DNA of 5,870 bases from an uncultured Pirellulaceae bacterium (GTDB lineage Bacteria; Planctomycetota; Planctomycetia; Pirellulales; Pirellulaceae), in assembly GCA_934255105.1 (NCBI GenBank), contig CAKQNH010000349.1, positions 1 through 5,870 of the forward strand, in the 5' to 3' direction. Numbering within the stretch: position 1 is the first letter of the stretch; every line of letters begins with the position of its first letter. Below the pieces are notes generated by a model. That model did no database searches. It was not told the origin of the DNA and saw only the letters and a program-made list of their open reading frames with translations. Position numbers and translations under genes: made by a program. Shown piece after piece: positions 1 through 5,870 of this stretch.

Positions 1-2349
1 GTCTACATCTTGGCGACCAAGCGCGCCGAAGCCTCGACGCTGAGTGTAATCAACAACATCAAGAATGCGATTCCGAAAATGAAGGCGGCCCTCGGTGCGG
101 ATGGCGAGGGAATTGACGTTCGCTTCGAATTCGACCAATCGCCTTATGTGACCCGCGCCGTCGGCGGCGTTGTGACCGAAGGTCTGCTGGGCGCGTTGCT
201 GGTCGGACTGATGATTCTGCTGTTTCTACAAGATTGGCGCAGCTCGCTCATCGTCGTACTCAATATCCCGCTGGCATTGCTCAGCTCGGTACTGGCTCTG
301 TGGATCACGGGACAATCGATTAACCTGATGACTCTCGGTGGGCTGGCGCTGGCCATCGGCATTCTGGTGGATGAAGCGACCGTCGCCATCGAGAATATTC
401 ACGCCCACCTGCAACGTGGCCAGCCTGTGGCTCAAGCGGTGCGCGATGGTTCGACCGAAACCGTTGTACCGCGACTGCTGGCGATGCTCTGCATTCTGGC
501 CGTGTTTGTGTCTTCTTTTTTTATGCAAGGTGCGGCCCGCGCGTTGTTCGTGCCTCTGTCCCTGGCAGTCGGTTTCTCCATGATTGCCTCGTACATCCTA
601 TCCAGTACGTTTGTGCCGGTGATGGCCGTGTGGTTGCTTAAGGCGCAGCAGGACCACAGCCAACAGAAGAGGACACCGTTCGACCGCCTGCGACAGGCAT
701 ATGAGAAACTGCTGAGTGGTTTTGTCAGTTTGCGCTGGCTGATCATAGCGGCCTACTTGGCGATCAGCATTGCCACAATTTTCATCATCGCGCCACAGCT
801 CGGTCGTGGCGTTTTCCCCGTGGTAGACGCGGGACAATTCCGCTTGCGGATGCGCGCACCCGACGGAACACATATCGAAAGATCAGAGGAGTATGCCAAG
901 CAGGCGCTCGCACTGGTGGCCCAAGAGCTGGGGCAGGAAAATATCGACTTGACGCTGGGCTACGTGGGCATGATTCACTCGAACTTCCCCGTGAATGCCG
1001 TTTACCAGTGGTCGCGTGGCCCTGAGGAAGCCATCCTGTATATCGACTTAAATGATCGCATCGGCATTCCAGATGAAACCCTCAAAGAACGCGTTCGCGC
1101 TCGCTTGGCCAAGGAAATGCCCGACGTGCGATTTTCATTTGAACCGTCTGACATCGTCAACGAGGTGATGAGCTTCGGTTCCCCTACACCGATTGAAGTG
1201 GCCGTCAGCGGTTCGGACTTTGCCGCTAATCGCGATTTCGTGGAAACCTTGCGAGGCGAGTTGGCTCACATACCAGCTCTCCGCGACTTGCAATATGGAC
1301 AGTCGATGGTCTACCCTACCGTGCAAGTCAATGTGGATCGTGAGAAAGCGGGGCTCGCAGGCCTGATGCCCGTGGACGTCTCGCGGGCCTTGGTAACAGC
1401 CACGTCATCGAGTCGCTTTGTGGTACCCAACTATTGGGCCGATCCCAAGAGCGGCGTTGCCTATCAAGTTCAGGTCGAGATCCCGCGACGGATCGTTCGC
1501 TCGCCTTACGAAGTGGAAGCCATCGGGTCAATCGAGCAGTTGGGTAAGATCCCGCTGAAGAAAACCGACGAAGGACAGGTCTTGATCCGCGACGTGGCAA
1601 GTTTGGAACCGGGGACGATGCCGGGACAATACGATCGCTATAACATGAAACGCCAGATAACGCTGACAGCCAACGTGGCCGGACTGGATTTAGGGTCGGT
1701 CGCGGGGCTGGTCAAGGACGCCATTGCGCGGGCCGGTGATCCACCTGCGGGGAGCGTCGTTGAAATTCGCGGTCAGATTCCTCCCATGCAGGAGATGCAA
1801 GCTGGTTTGACGATCGGGCTGGGGCTCGCTGTCGTGGCAGTTTTCTTGCTGTTGACTGCTAATTTCCAGTCACTGCGGTTGGCACTAGTGACCGTTTCGA
1901 CCATTCCCGCCGTGGTGGCTGGCATCGTGCTGATGCTGTGGCTCACCGGCACAACATTGAATATCCAATCCTACATCGGTTCGATCATGGCCGTGGGCGT
2001 GGCGATGGCCAATGCAATCTTATTGGTGACGTTCGCCGAGCAGCGACGGCATGAACTTCACAATGCAAGACAGGCAGCAGTGCAGGGAGCCGGGAGCCGG
2101 CTGCGAGCCATTTTAATGACTAGCTGCGCCATGATCGCCGGCATGTTGCCCATGGCCTTGGCCTGGGGGGAGGCGGGACAGCAGAACGCTCCGCTGGGCC
2201 GGGCCGTTATCGGTGGCTTGCTGGCCGCCACGATTGCAACCCTATTCGTGCTGCCGAGTGTATTCGCGCTGTTGCAGTCGCGCGCCAGTTCCACTTCAGC
2301 TTCCATGGACCCGTCTGATCCCGATAGTAAATATTTCGTTGCTCAATAA
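1..2349 (+). CDS. RND-family efflux transporter permease subunit, 5'-truncated by the window edge
   Basis: This is the inner-membrane proton-driven pump of a tripartite efflux system. The frame is open from base 1 and the first residues already read as the end of porter subdomain PN1, so the true start lies upstream; 782 residues are visible against about 1030-1070 for the family. Visible in order are: end of PN1; a membrane block with TM2 (about 170-230), TM3 (240-305), TM4 (330-390), TM5 (475-525), TM6 (550-640) and TM7 (725-790); a periplasmic PC1/PC2 and docking region (about 795-1800); and TM8-TM12 (about 1805-2280). TM4 carries GILVDEATVAIEN, aligning with the AcrB Asp407-Asp408 site but with Asp-Glu (370-375). 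The TM10 lysine (AcrB Lys940) is Ala (2008-2010), while the TM11 ILMTS threonine is kept. The proton relay therefore differs from AcrB, and the drug-versus-metal substrate cannot be read. The adaptor gene follows downstream, the reverse of the usual adaptor-permease order. Confidence 0.95.
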   Translation, partial: VYILATKRAEASTLSVINNIKNAIPKMKAALGADGEGIDVRFEFDQSPYVTRAVGGVVTEGLLGALLVGLMILLFLQDWRSSLIVVLNIPLALLSSVLALWITGQSINLMTLGGLALAIGILVDEATVAIENIHAHLQRGQPVAQAVRDGSTETVVPRLLAMLCILAVFVSSFFMQGAARALFVPLSLAVGFSMIASYILSSTFVPVMAVWLLKAQQDHSQQKRTPFDRLRQAYEKLLSGFVSLRWLIIAAYLAISIATIFIIAPQLGRGVFPVVDAGQFRLRMRAPDGTHIERSEEYAKQALALVAQELGQENIDLTLGYVGMIHSNFPVNAVYQWSRGPEEAILYIDLNDRIGIPDETLKERVRARLAKEMPDVRFSFEPSDIVNEVMSFGSPTPIEVAVSGSDFAANRDFVETLRGELAHIPALRDLQYGQSMVYPTVQVNVDREKAGLAGLMPVDVSRALVTATSSSRFVVPNYWADPKSGVAYQVQVEIPRRIVRSPYEVEAIGSIEQLGKIPLKKTDEGQVLIRDVASLEPGTMPGQYDRYNMKRQITLTANVAGLDLGSVAGLVKDAIARAGDPPAGSVVEIRGQIPPMQEMQAGLTIGLGLAVVAVFLLLTANFQSLRLALVTVSTIPAVVAGIVLMLWLTGTTLNIQSYIGSIMAVGVAMANAILLVTFAEQRRHELHNARQAAVQGAGSRLRAILMTSCAMIAGMLPMALAWGEAGQQNAPLGRAVIGGLLAATIATLFVLPSVFALLQSRASSTSASMDPSDPDSKYFVAQ

Positions 2350-2372
2350 TCGTTGGCTTACAGGCAAATTGT

Positions 2373-2457
2373 TGGAGTGTAGGCTTTAGCCGATCTGCGC
2401 TTCGCTACTGATACTTACTTATAGTTGTTTTAAGACTCGGCTGAAGCCTAGACTCCA
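2373..2457. repeat. Long imperfect inverted repeat between permease and adaptor genes
   Basis: Two 21-base arms, 2373-2393 and 2437-2457, are reverse complements except for one G-G mismatch (2379/2451) and one T-G position (2387/2443) that could still pair as G-U in RNA. That leaves 19 Watson-Crick pairs around a 43-base, AT-richer loop (2394-2436). The arm core reads TAGGCTTTAGCCGA on the left and TCGGCTGAAGCCTA on the right. No run of T follows the right arm, so it does not look like a standard intrinsic terminator. It fills most of the gap and ends 23 bases before the adaptor ATG. It could be a REP- or MITE-like dispersed element, or an mRNA stem that adjusts relative expression or stability of the two pump genes. 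The pairing is directly visible; the role is inferred. Confidence 0.8.
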
Positions 2458-2480
2458 GCGCATTGCAATTGGCGATCACT

Positions 2481-3839
2481 ATGAAAACTAATACACACTT
2501 TTCTGCTCTCGCTATCATCGGACTCCTGCTGAACTTTACAGGCTGCGACACGACCGCCCAACCAGTTGCCGCAGACGAGTCTCAGCCAAGTAGCGCTGCT
2601 TCGCTGGACCGTGTCTCAACTGGCCCGCCGGTGCGGAAGACGTTAGCGCTCCACACTCAGCAGCCTGGGCGGATCGCGGCATACGCTGAAGCGCCACTGT
2701 TTTCAAAGCTTGCTGGCTACGTCCAAGAGGTGCAAGTCGATATCGGCGATCAGGTTAAAAAGGACCAGCCACTAATTAAATTGTTTGTACCTGAGTACGC
2801 AGACGAACTCGAGCAAAAACGTGGCCTGTTGGCTCAGGCGGAAGCTGAAGTTAAGCAATTCGAAGCGGCGGTGATCGCGATGGAAGCTGCGGCCAGTTCC
2901 GCAACGGCGATGGTGGCTCAAGCGGAGGCTAGCCTGGGTCGCGCCGACGGTGAATACGCGCGCTCAAATTCCGAACGTCAACGCTTGCAGCAACTAGTGA
3001 ACACTGGATCGGTCACCGCTAAGCTGGGCGAGGAAGCACTCAACCAATTCCGCTCCGCCGAATCGGCCAAGCAAGAGGTCTTGGCAACTATCGAATCGGC
3101 CAAGGCGCAAGCTCGCGAAGCCGAGGCCAACATCAACAAATCGAAGGCGGATGTGATCGCCGCCCAGGCCCGCGTTCGAGTTGCCGAAGCGAATGTCGAG
3201 CAGGCTGAAACGATGCTCGCGTACACCGAGATTCGCGCGCCCTTTGACGGCGTCGTAACCAAGCGTGGAGTTGACCTGGGGCACTACGTTCATCCGGCCA
3301 GTTCAGCCGGCAGCCAACCACTGCTGATCGTCGCCAGTACCGACAAAGTGCGAGTCTTTGTCGACATCCCAGAAATGGAAGCACCGCTCCTAGATGCCGG
3401 ATATGACCGCGAAGGTGCCGGTGACAAAGCGGTGGTGCGCATCCAATCGCTAGTCGAACAAGTTTTTGAAGCGCGGGTGACTCGCAGCAGTTGGTCATTG
3501 GATAGACAAAACCGCTCGCTTACGGCGGAGATCAACTTGCCAAACACAGATGGCAAGTTGCTGCCTGGTTCCTTTGCGACGGTGAATATTTTGCTCGAGC
3601 AACGCGACGACGTCTTGACGCTCCCTATCACGGCAATCGTGCGAGACGGTGAGAAAACGTACTGCTGCCTCGTCGTCGCCGGACAAATTGAACAACGACC
3701 TATCGAGCTTGGTTTGCGAGTCAAGGATGAGGTTGAGATTACATCTGGCTTAGATGGATCAGAAGCCGTTGTACTTACTCGCGCCGCGTCGCTTCAGTCC
3801 GGACAACGCGTCGAAATTATTGACAAAGGCAAAACCTAG
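2481..3839 (+). CDS. RND efflux periplasmic adaptor (HlyD/membrane fusion protein family), predicted lipoprotein
   Basis: The 452-residue adaptor links the inner-membrane permease to an outer-membrane channel. The ATG at 2481 is preferred over an in-frame TTG at 2463 because it gives a compact signal peptide: basic start, hydrophobic ALAIIGLLLNF, then a lipobox-like FTGC with Cys22 as the likely lipidated residue. Asp follows the Cys; in E. coli this favours inner-membrane retention. The first lipoyl half is at about 73-102 (AGYVQEVQVDIGDQV), a long Ala/Glu-rich coiled-coil hairpin at about 105-246, the second lipoyl half at about 248-272 (YTEIRAPFDGVVTKRG), a beta-barrel at about 288-372, and a membrane-proximal domain to the end. 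At the hairpin tip, Arg168, Leu172 and Thr179 match the spacing of the TolC-contacting RLS motif, with Thr for Ser. Two adjacent cysteines (395-396) sit in the last domain. No Shine-Dalgarno sequence is evident. It probably partners the upstream permease. Confidence 0.95.
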   Translation: MKTNTHFSALAIIGLLLNFTGCDTTAQPVAADESQPSSAASLDRVSTGPPVRKTLALHTQQPGRIAAYAEAPLFSKLAGYVQEVQVDIGDQVKKDQPLIKLFVPEYADELEQKRGLLAQAEAEVKQFEAAVIAMEAAASSATAMVAQAEASLGRADGEYARSNSERQRLQQLVNTGSVTAKLGEEALNQFRSAESAKQEVLATIESAKAQAREAEANINKSKADVIAAQARVRVAEANVEQAETMLAYTEIRAPFDGVVTKRGVDLGHYVHPASSAGSQPLLIVASTDKVRVFVDIPEMEAPLLDAGYDREGAGDKAVVRIQSLVEQVFEARVTRSSWSLDRQNRSLTAEINLPNTDGKLLPGSFATVNILLEQRDDVLTLPITAIVRDGEKTYCCLVVAGQIEQRPIELGLRVKDEVEITSGLDGSEAVVLTRAASLQSGQRVEIIDKGKT

Positions 3840-3843
3840 CCTT

Positions 3844-3894
3844 CTTGTATCAGCTTGTAGTGGCAGTCGATTTCGCGGGCAATAGAAGTAGAAT
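3844..3894 (+). promoter_or_regulatory. Candidate promoter with tandem CTTGTA repeats upstream of the response regulator
   Basis: Two CTTGTA hexamers (3844-3849 and 3854-3859) are spaced exactly 10 bases start to start, the one-turn tandem spacing typical of OmpR/PhoB-family binding sites. Downstream is TAGAAT (3889-3894), a five-of-six match to a -10 box, with only a weak TCGATT (3867-3872) at -35 and 16 bases between them. A good -10 with a poor -35 and tandem repeats about 40-55 bases upstream would suit an activator-dependent, possibly autoregulated promoter for the two-component genes. The hexamers are exact, but chance is a real alternative in a single short gap, and planctomycete promoter consensus is poorly defined. 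Confidence 0.25.
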
Positions 3895-3922
3895 TGAGAG
3901 CGACGCACCACACATACTGTAC

Positions 3923-3927
3923 AAAGG
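3923..3927 (+). promoter_or_regulatory. Ribosome binding site supporting a TTG start
   Basis: AAAGG lies six bases before the TTG at 3934. The frame has no ATG or GTG between an in-frame TGA at 3895-3897 and this TTG, and the receiver domain begins immediately after it, so this site decides the start of the response regulator. It is the only convincing Shine-Dalgarno-like sequence noticed upstream of the genes here. Confidence 0.6.
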
Positions 3928-3933
3928 CCAGCC

Positions 3934-4623
3934 TTGAAACATCACTTGCTGCTTGTCGAAGACGACCTGCCATTAGCGAATATGGTCAGAGACTTCTTAG
4001 TCGAACAGGGCTTTTCCGTCACGATTGAAACCGATGGCCGGCGGGCAGTCGAGGCAATCGAGCGTCAAAACTACGATGCGGTTGTGCTCGACATTGGCCT
4101 GCCGGGTATGGATGGCTTCGAAGTCTGTCGCTCGGTTCGTCCGACTTACGCGGGACCGATCATCGTCCTGACAGCTCGTGGCGAGGAGATTGACGAAGTG
4201 ATCGCCCTGGAAGTCGGTGCCGATGACTTCATGGCCAAGCCAGTGCGGCCGCGCGCGTTGCTAGCTCGGCTGAAGGTCCATCTGCGGCGCGGTGATGCGC
4301 TAGCCCCGGCTGAGTTGGAGGCGATTGTGGTGGGTGATTTGCGAATCGAAGAAGCTAGCCGCAATGTTACCGTGGCTGGTGAGGTCATCGATCTCACGAC
4401 TGCCGAGTTTGAATTGCTACTCTATTTGGCGCGTCGCGCCGGAACCGTGGTTGAGCGGAAGAACGTCTATATCGATCTGTTGGAGGTCCCCTACGATGGT
4501 CTGGATCGTTCGATCGACCTGCGGATCTCGCGGTTGCGAAAGAAACTCAACGACGATCCACACCAGCCGACGCGGATTAAGTCCGTTCGCGGAGTCGGCT
4601 ACCTGATGGCAAAAGCAATATGA
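3934..4623 (+). CDS. OmpR/PhoB-family response regulator transcription factor
   Basis: This is the 229-residue DNA-binding output protein of a two-component system, acting in the cytoplasm. The receiver domain (about 3-115) has the acidic pair Asp10/Asp11, the phospho-acceptor Asp53 in VVLDIGLPGMDG, Thr80 in IVLTAR and Lys102 in MAKPVRP, so every catalytic position is present. A winged-helix effector domain (about 130-228) follows, with LTTAEFELLLYLA, the recognition-helix region DRSIDLRISRLRKKL and the wing ending IKSVRGVGYLM, all typical of the OmpR class and closest in feel to RstA/CpxR types. It starts with TTG, preceded by AAAGG. Its TGA overlaps the kinase start in an ATGA, implying translational coupling. 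Position behind pump genes suggests it regulates them, but the target is an inference. It appears intact although the partner kinase is not. Confidence 0.95.
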   Translation: MKHHLLLVEDDLPLANMVRDFLVEQGFSVTIETDGRRAVEAIERQNYDAVVLDIGLPGMDGFEVCRSVRPTYAGPIIVLTARGEEIDEVIALEVGADDFMAKPVRPRALLARLKVHLRRGDALAPAELEAIVVGDLRIEEASRNVTVAGEVIDLTTAEFELLLYLARRAGTVVERKNVYIDLLEVPYDGLDRSIDLRISRLRKKLNDDPHQPTRIKSVRGVGYLMAKAI

Positions 4624-4916
4624 CGCGGTTATTCTTGCGCTTTTATCTGGGCGTTATCCTAATACTGTTTGTCGCCTGGTGCATCCAGGTTTATGTCTTT
4701 CGCGGTACAACGGAAGCGAGCAACTTGGAGGTCATTGAAGACGCCCTGGGGGGCGGTACGCTATCGGTTCGCGATGACTTGCTGGCCGGCGGAGTAGACA
4801 ACTTCAGCGATACGCTGGTGACGGTCCAGCAGCGGTTCGCCTATCCCGTTCACATCGTCAAGCGCTCTGCTGCCACGATACGTGGACTTGCATATTACTA
4901 TTCGATGGGACATTGA
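4620..4916 (+). pseudogene. Sensor histidine kinase, N-terminal remnant only (truncated)
   Basis: The ATG overlaps the response regulator stop by four bases, the usual arrangement for a cognate kinase. The 98-residue product begins like RstB/CpxA-type kinases: MTRLFLRFYLGVILILF, a first membrane helix at about 8-28, then the start of a periplasmic sensor region with a VQQRFAYPVHIV stretch (69-80) resembling the QQ-F-YPV segment in such kinases. After about residue 82 the sequence no longer looks like a kinase and stops at TGA 4914-4916. The second membrane helix, HAMP, His-box (DHp) and ATP-binding domains are all absent, and no downstream plus-strand frame restores them. From about 4860 on, the DNA codes on the other strand. 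A 98-residue product could insert in the membrane but could not phosphorylate the regulator. Kinase identity rests on position and N-terminal pattern; loss of the rest is directly seen. Confidence 0.75.
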
Positions 4917-5870
4917 GCACGAGCTGATCGGTATTGTTGTTCTTCGCCAATACCCTCCACAGCGAGAGTTTTGAGTCCCCGAATGATTCCTTGGCCCACA
5001 GGCGGCCTGCGCTCAGGGAGGCTCTGTCCACATCGGCCAGCAGTTTGATCGGCACGCGGGTTTGTTTATTGTTCGCATCGCGGAGCAACACGTCGCTGCC
5101 GCGTGCCGTCTCAATGAGGCCTCCAAATTCAGCGAAGGCTTTATAGATTCTGCCGTCGTCACGCCAGGTCCAGACTCGCCAATTCGGGACTGGGCGGCGG
5201 CTGTCCTGCTGCTTGTGGAGCAACTCCGTAAAGTCGTCGGTGGTTCCGAAGTAGCTCAGTCTATAATCGTCTGGCAACGGTCCGTAGCGGTCACCCATAT
5301 TGAGATCAATGTCTATGCCGGATGCCGTTAGTTCGACATCCACAAAGCCAAATGGAACCTCGGGAGAGCGATAGATTTTGTAACTACCCAGTAGACGCGT
5401 GGCCATCGGTGACTCCCAGCAAAGGGAGGGGAGATCAGCTCCAGTTTTGCGAGGATACATTTTCTGCGTTTGATTGCGTTGCCTGCCTGCCATAATTCTC
5501 CCCATAGTGCGTCGCAATTCGCAGATCTCGTTCTCCGGCTTCAGTGCTGCGCCAAAAAGCATGGACAGAACATGGCTGACACCGATTCGATCGAATTGCG
5601 GTTGGGGCTCAAACTGCAAACGCAGGTCCACCAACGACTCGAGATCCCCATCCACGGGAATCGGAAAAACGGTATCCTTGCTTCCGTACGCTATCCAGCC
5701 CTGCAACCCTCCGTTGGCATGCACAATAGCGAACTGGTTCGATTTGTCGTACGCCTCTGCATCGATCAAAACTCGGGCGACTTCGGTATATGGCCGTGCA
5801 TTCGCTGTACGAGACGTGACCTCCACCTCGATCCACTTGCACTCTCGCCCGCCATCCTGGAGGCGAATTG
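4858..5870 (-). CDS. Hypothetical protein with a C-terminal SHD1-like segment, 5'-partial
   Basis: The minus-strand frame is open from the window edge to a TGA at 4860-4858, 336 complete codons. A GTG at 5826-5824 could be a start, but coding-like sequence (ECKWIEVEV) continues upstream without a stop, so the gene probably begins outside the window. No signal peptide is visible. The first roughly 225 residues are not recognised; they contain a Lys/Arg/Gln-rich stretch (GRIMAGRQRNQTQKMYPRK) and an acidic beta-rich part (VDVELTASGIDIDL). At about 5185-5015 comes an SHD1-like segment: RVWTWRDDGRIYKAFAEF, then VLLRDANN, then VPIKLLADVDRASL, matching the usual W..dG.f...A.f, V.L...., VPl..L...D layout. 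About 50 residues follow. The gene converges on the kinase remnant and overlaps it: its last codons and stop are the antisense of kinase-like sequence, so its 3' end may also be altered. Function is unknown; the segment suggests a planctomycete-type protein. Confidence 0.75.
   Translation of the reverse strand, partial: IRLQDGGRECKWIEVEVTSRTANARPYTEVARVLIDAEAYDKSNQFAIVHANGGLQGWIAYGSKDTVFPIPVDGDLESLVDLRLQFEPQPQFDRIGVSHVLSMLFGAALKPENEICELRRTMGRIMAGRQRNQTQKMYPRKTGADLPSLCWESPMATRLLGSYKIYRSPEVPFGFVDVELTASGIDIDLNMGDRYGPLPDDYRLSYFGTTDDFTELLHKQQDSRRPVPNWRVWTWRDDGRIYKAFAEFGGLIETARGSDVLLRDANNKQTRVPIKLLADVDRASLSAGRLWAKESFGDSKLSLWRVLAKNNNTDQLVLNVPSNSNMQVHVSWQQSA

Noticed and set aside
10..12. TTG at base 10 as the start of the permease
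   Set aside because: The frame is open through base 1 and the sequence is already in the middle of the porter domain, so this is an internal Leu codon.
2420..2425. TATAGT as a -10 box for an adaptor promoter in the palindrome loop
   Set aside because: No acceptable -35 lies 15-19 bases upstream, and AT-rich loop sequence easily gives such matches.
2373..2457. Intrinsic terminator after the permease
   Set aside because: The stem is long but the loop is 43 bases and no T-tract follows the right arm (CAGCGCATTG follows).
2463..2480. In-frame TTG start for the adaptor, six codons before the ATG
   Set aside because: It would put extra residues before a well-formed signal peptide and has no ribosome binding site; the ATG at 2481 gives the better lipoprotein signal.
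2978..3724. Several antisense open frames of 60-144 codons opposite the adaptor, and similar ones opposite the permease and regulator
   Set aside because: They mirror the codon pattern of strongly recognised genes, overlap one another, and have compositions unlike real proteins (runs of Arg, Ser and Cys).
4934..5331. Plus-strand open frames that might have restored the kinase C-terminus
   Set aside because: They show no HAMP, His-box or ATP-binding motifs and are opposite the long SHD1-like minus-strand frame, so they are shadows.
4860..5870. Insertion sequence or transposon as the cause of kinase truncation
   Set aside because: No transposase motif, terminal inverted repeat or target duplication could be found at the junction, and the right end is outside the window.
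1..5870. CRISPR array, tRNA, rRNA or attachment site
   Set aside because: No regularly spaced repeats and no cloverleaf or rRNA-like conserved stretch were seen on either strand; the gaps between genes are all under 150 bases.

Overview
The window looks like part of a planctomycete chromosome, probably a Pirellula/Rhodopirellula-type organism. The main pointer is a minus-strand protein with an SHD1-like (SLA1 homology domain 1) segment, a domain particularly abundant in planctomycetes. Supporting but weaker signs are mid-50s percent GC judged by eye, few Shine-Dalgarno sequences, and a long imperfect palindrome between genes. The assignment is inferred from sequence reading alone.

Layout. 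Bases 1-2349 (+) encode the C-terminal three quarters of an RND-family inner-membrane efflux permease whose start lies before the window. A 131-base gap holding a 21-bp-arm imperfect inverted repeat (2373-2457) separates it from a lipoprotein periplasmic adaptor (2481-3839, +), the second part of a tripartite RND pump. After a 94-base gap with candidate regulatory sequence come an OmpR-family response regulator (3934-4623, +, TTG start) and, overlapping it by 4 bases, the N-terminal end of a sensor histidine kinase (4620-4916, +). The kinase reads normally for about 80 residues and then runs into a minus-strand gene (4858-5870, open at the right edge) for a protein with a C-terminal SHD1-like segment.

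How the genes fit together. The permease and adaptor should work with an outer-membrane TolC-type channel that is not in view. The adaptor's hairpin tip carries a close match to the TolC-contacting RLS motif. The response regulator and kinase are placed as a local two-component system that may control the pump. As the sequence stands, the kinase has lost its second membrane helix, HAMP, His-containing and ATP-binding parts, so the regulator has no functional partner in this window. The join near base 4860-4870, where the kinase stops resembling a kinase and the convergent gene ends, is the most notable feature. It could be a real rearrangement or an assembly chimera. No novel defence or biosynthetic system is evident.
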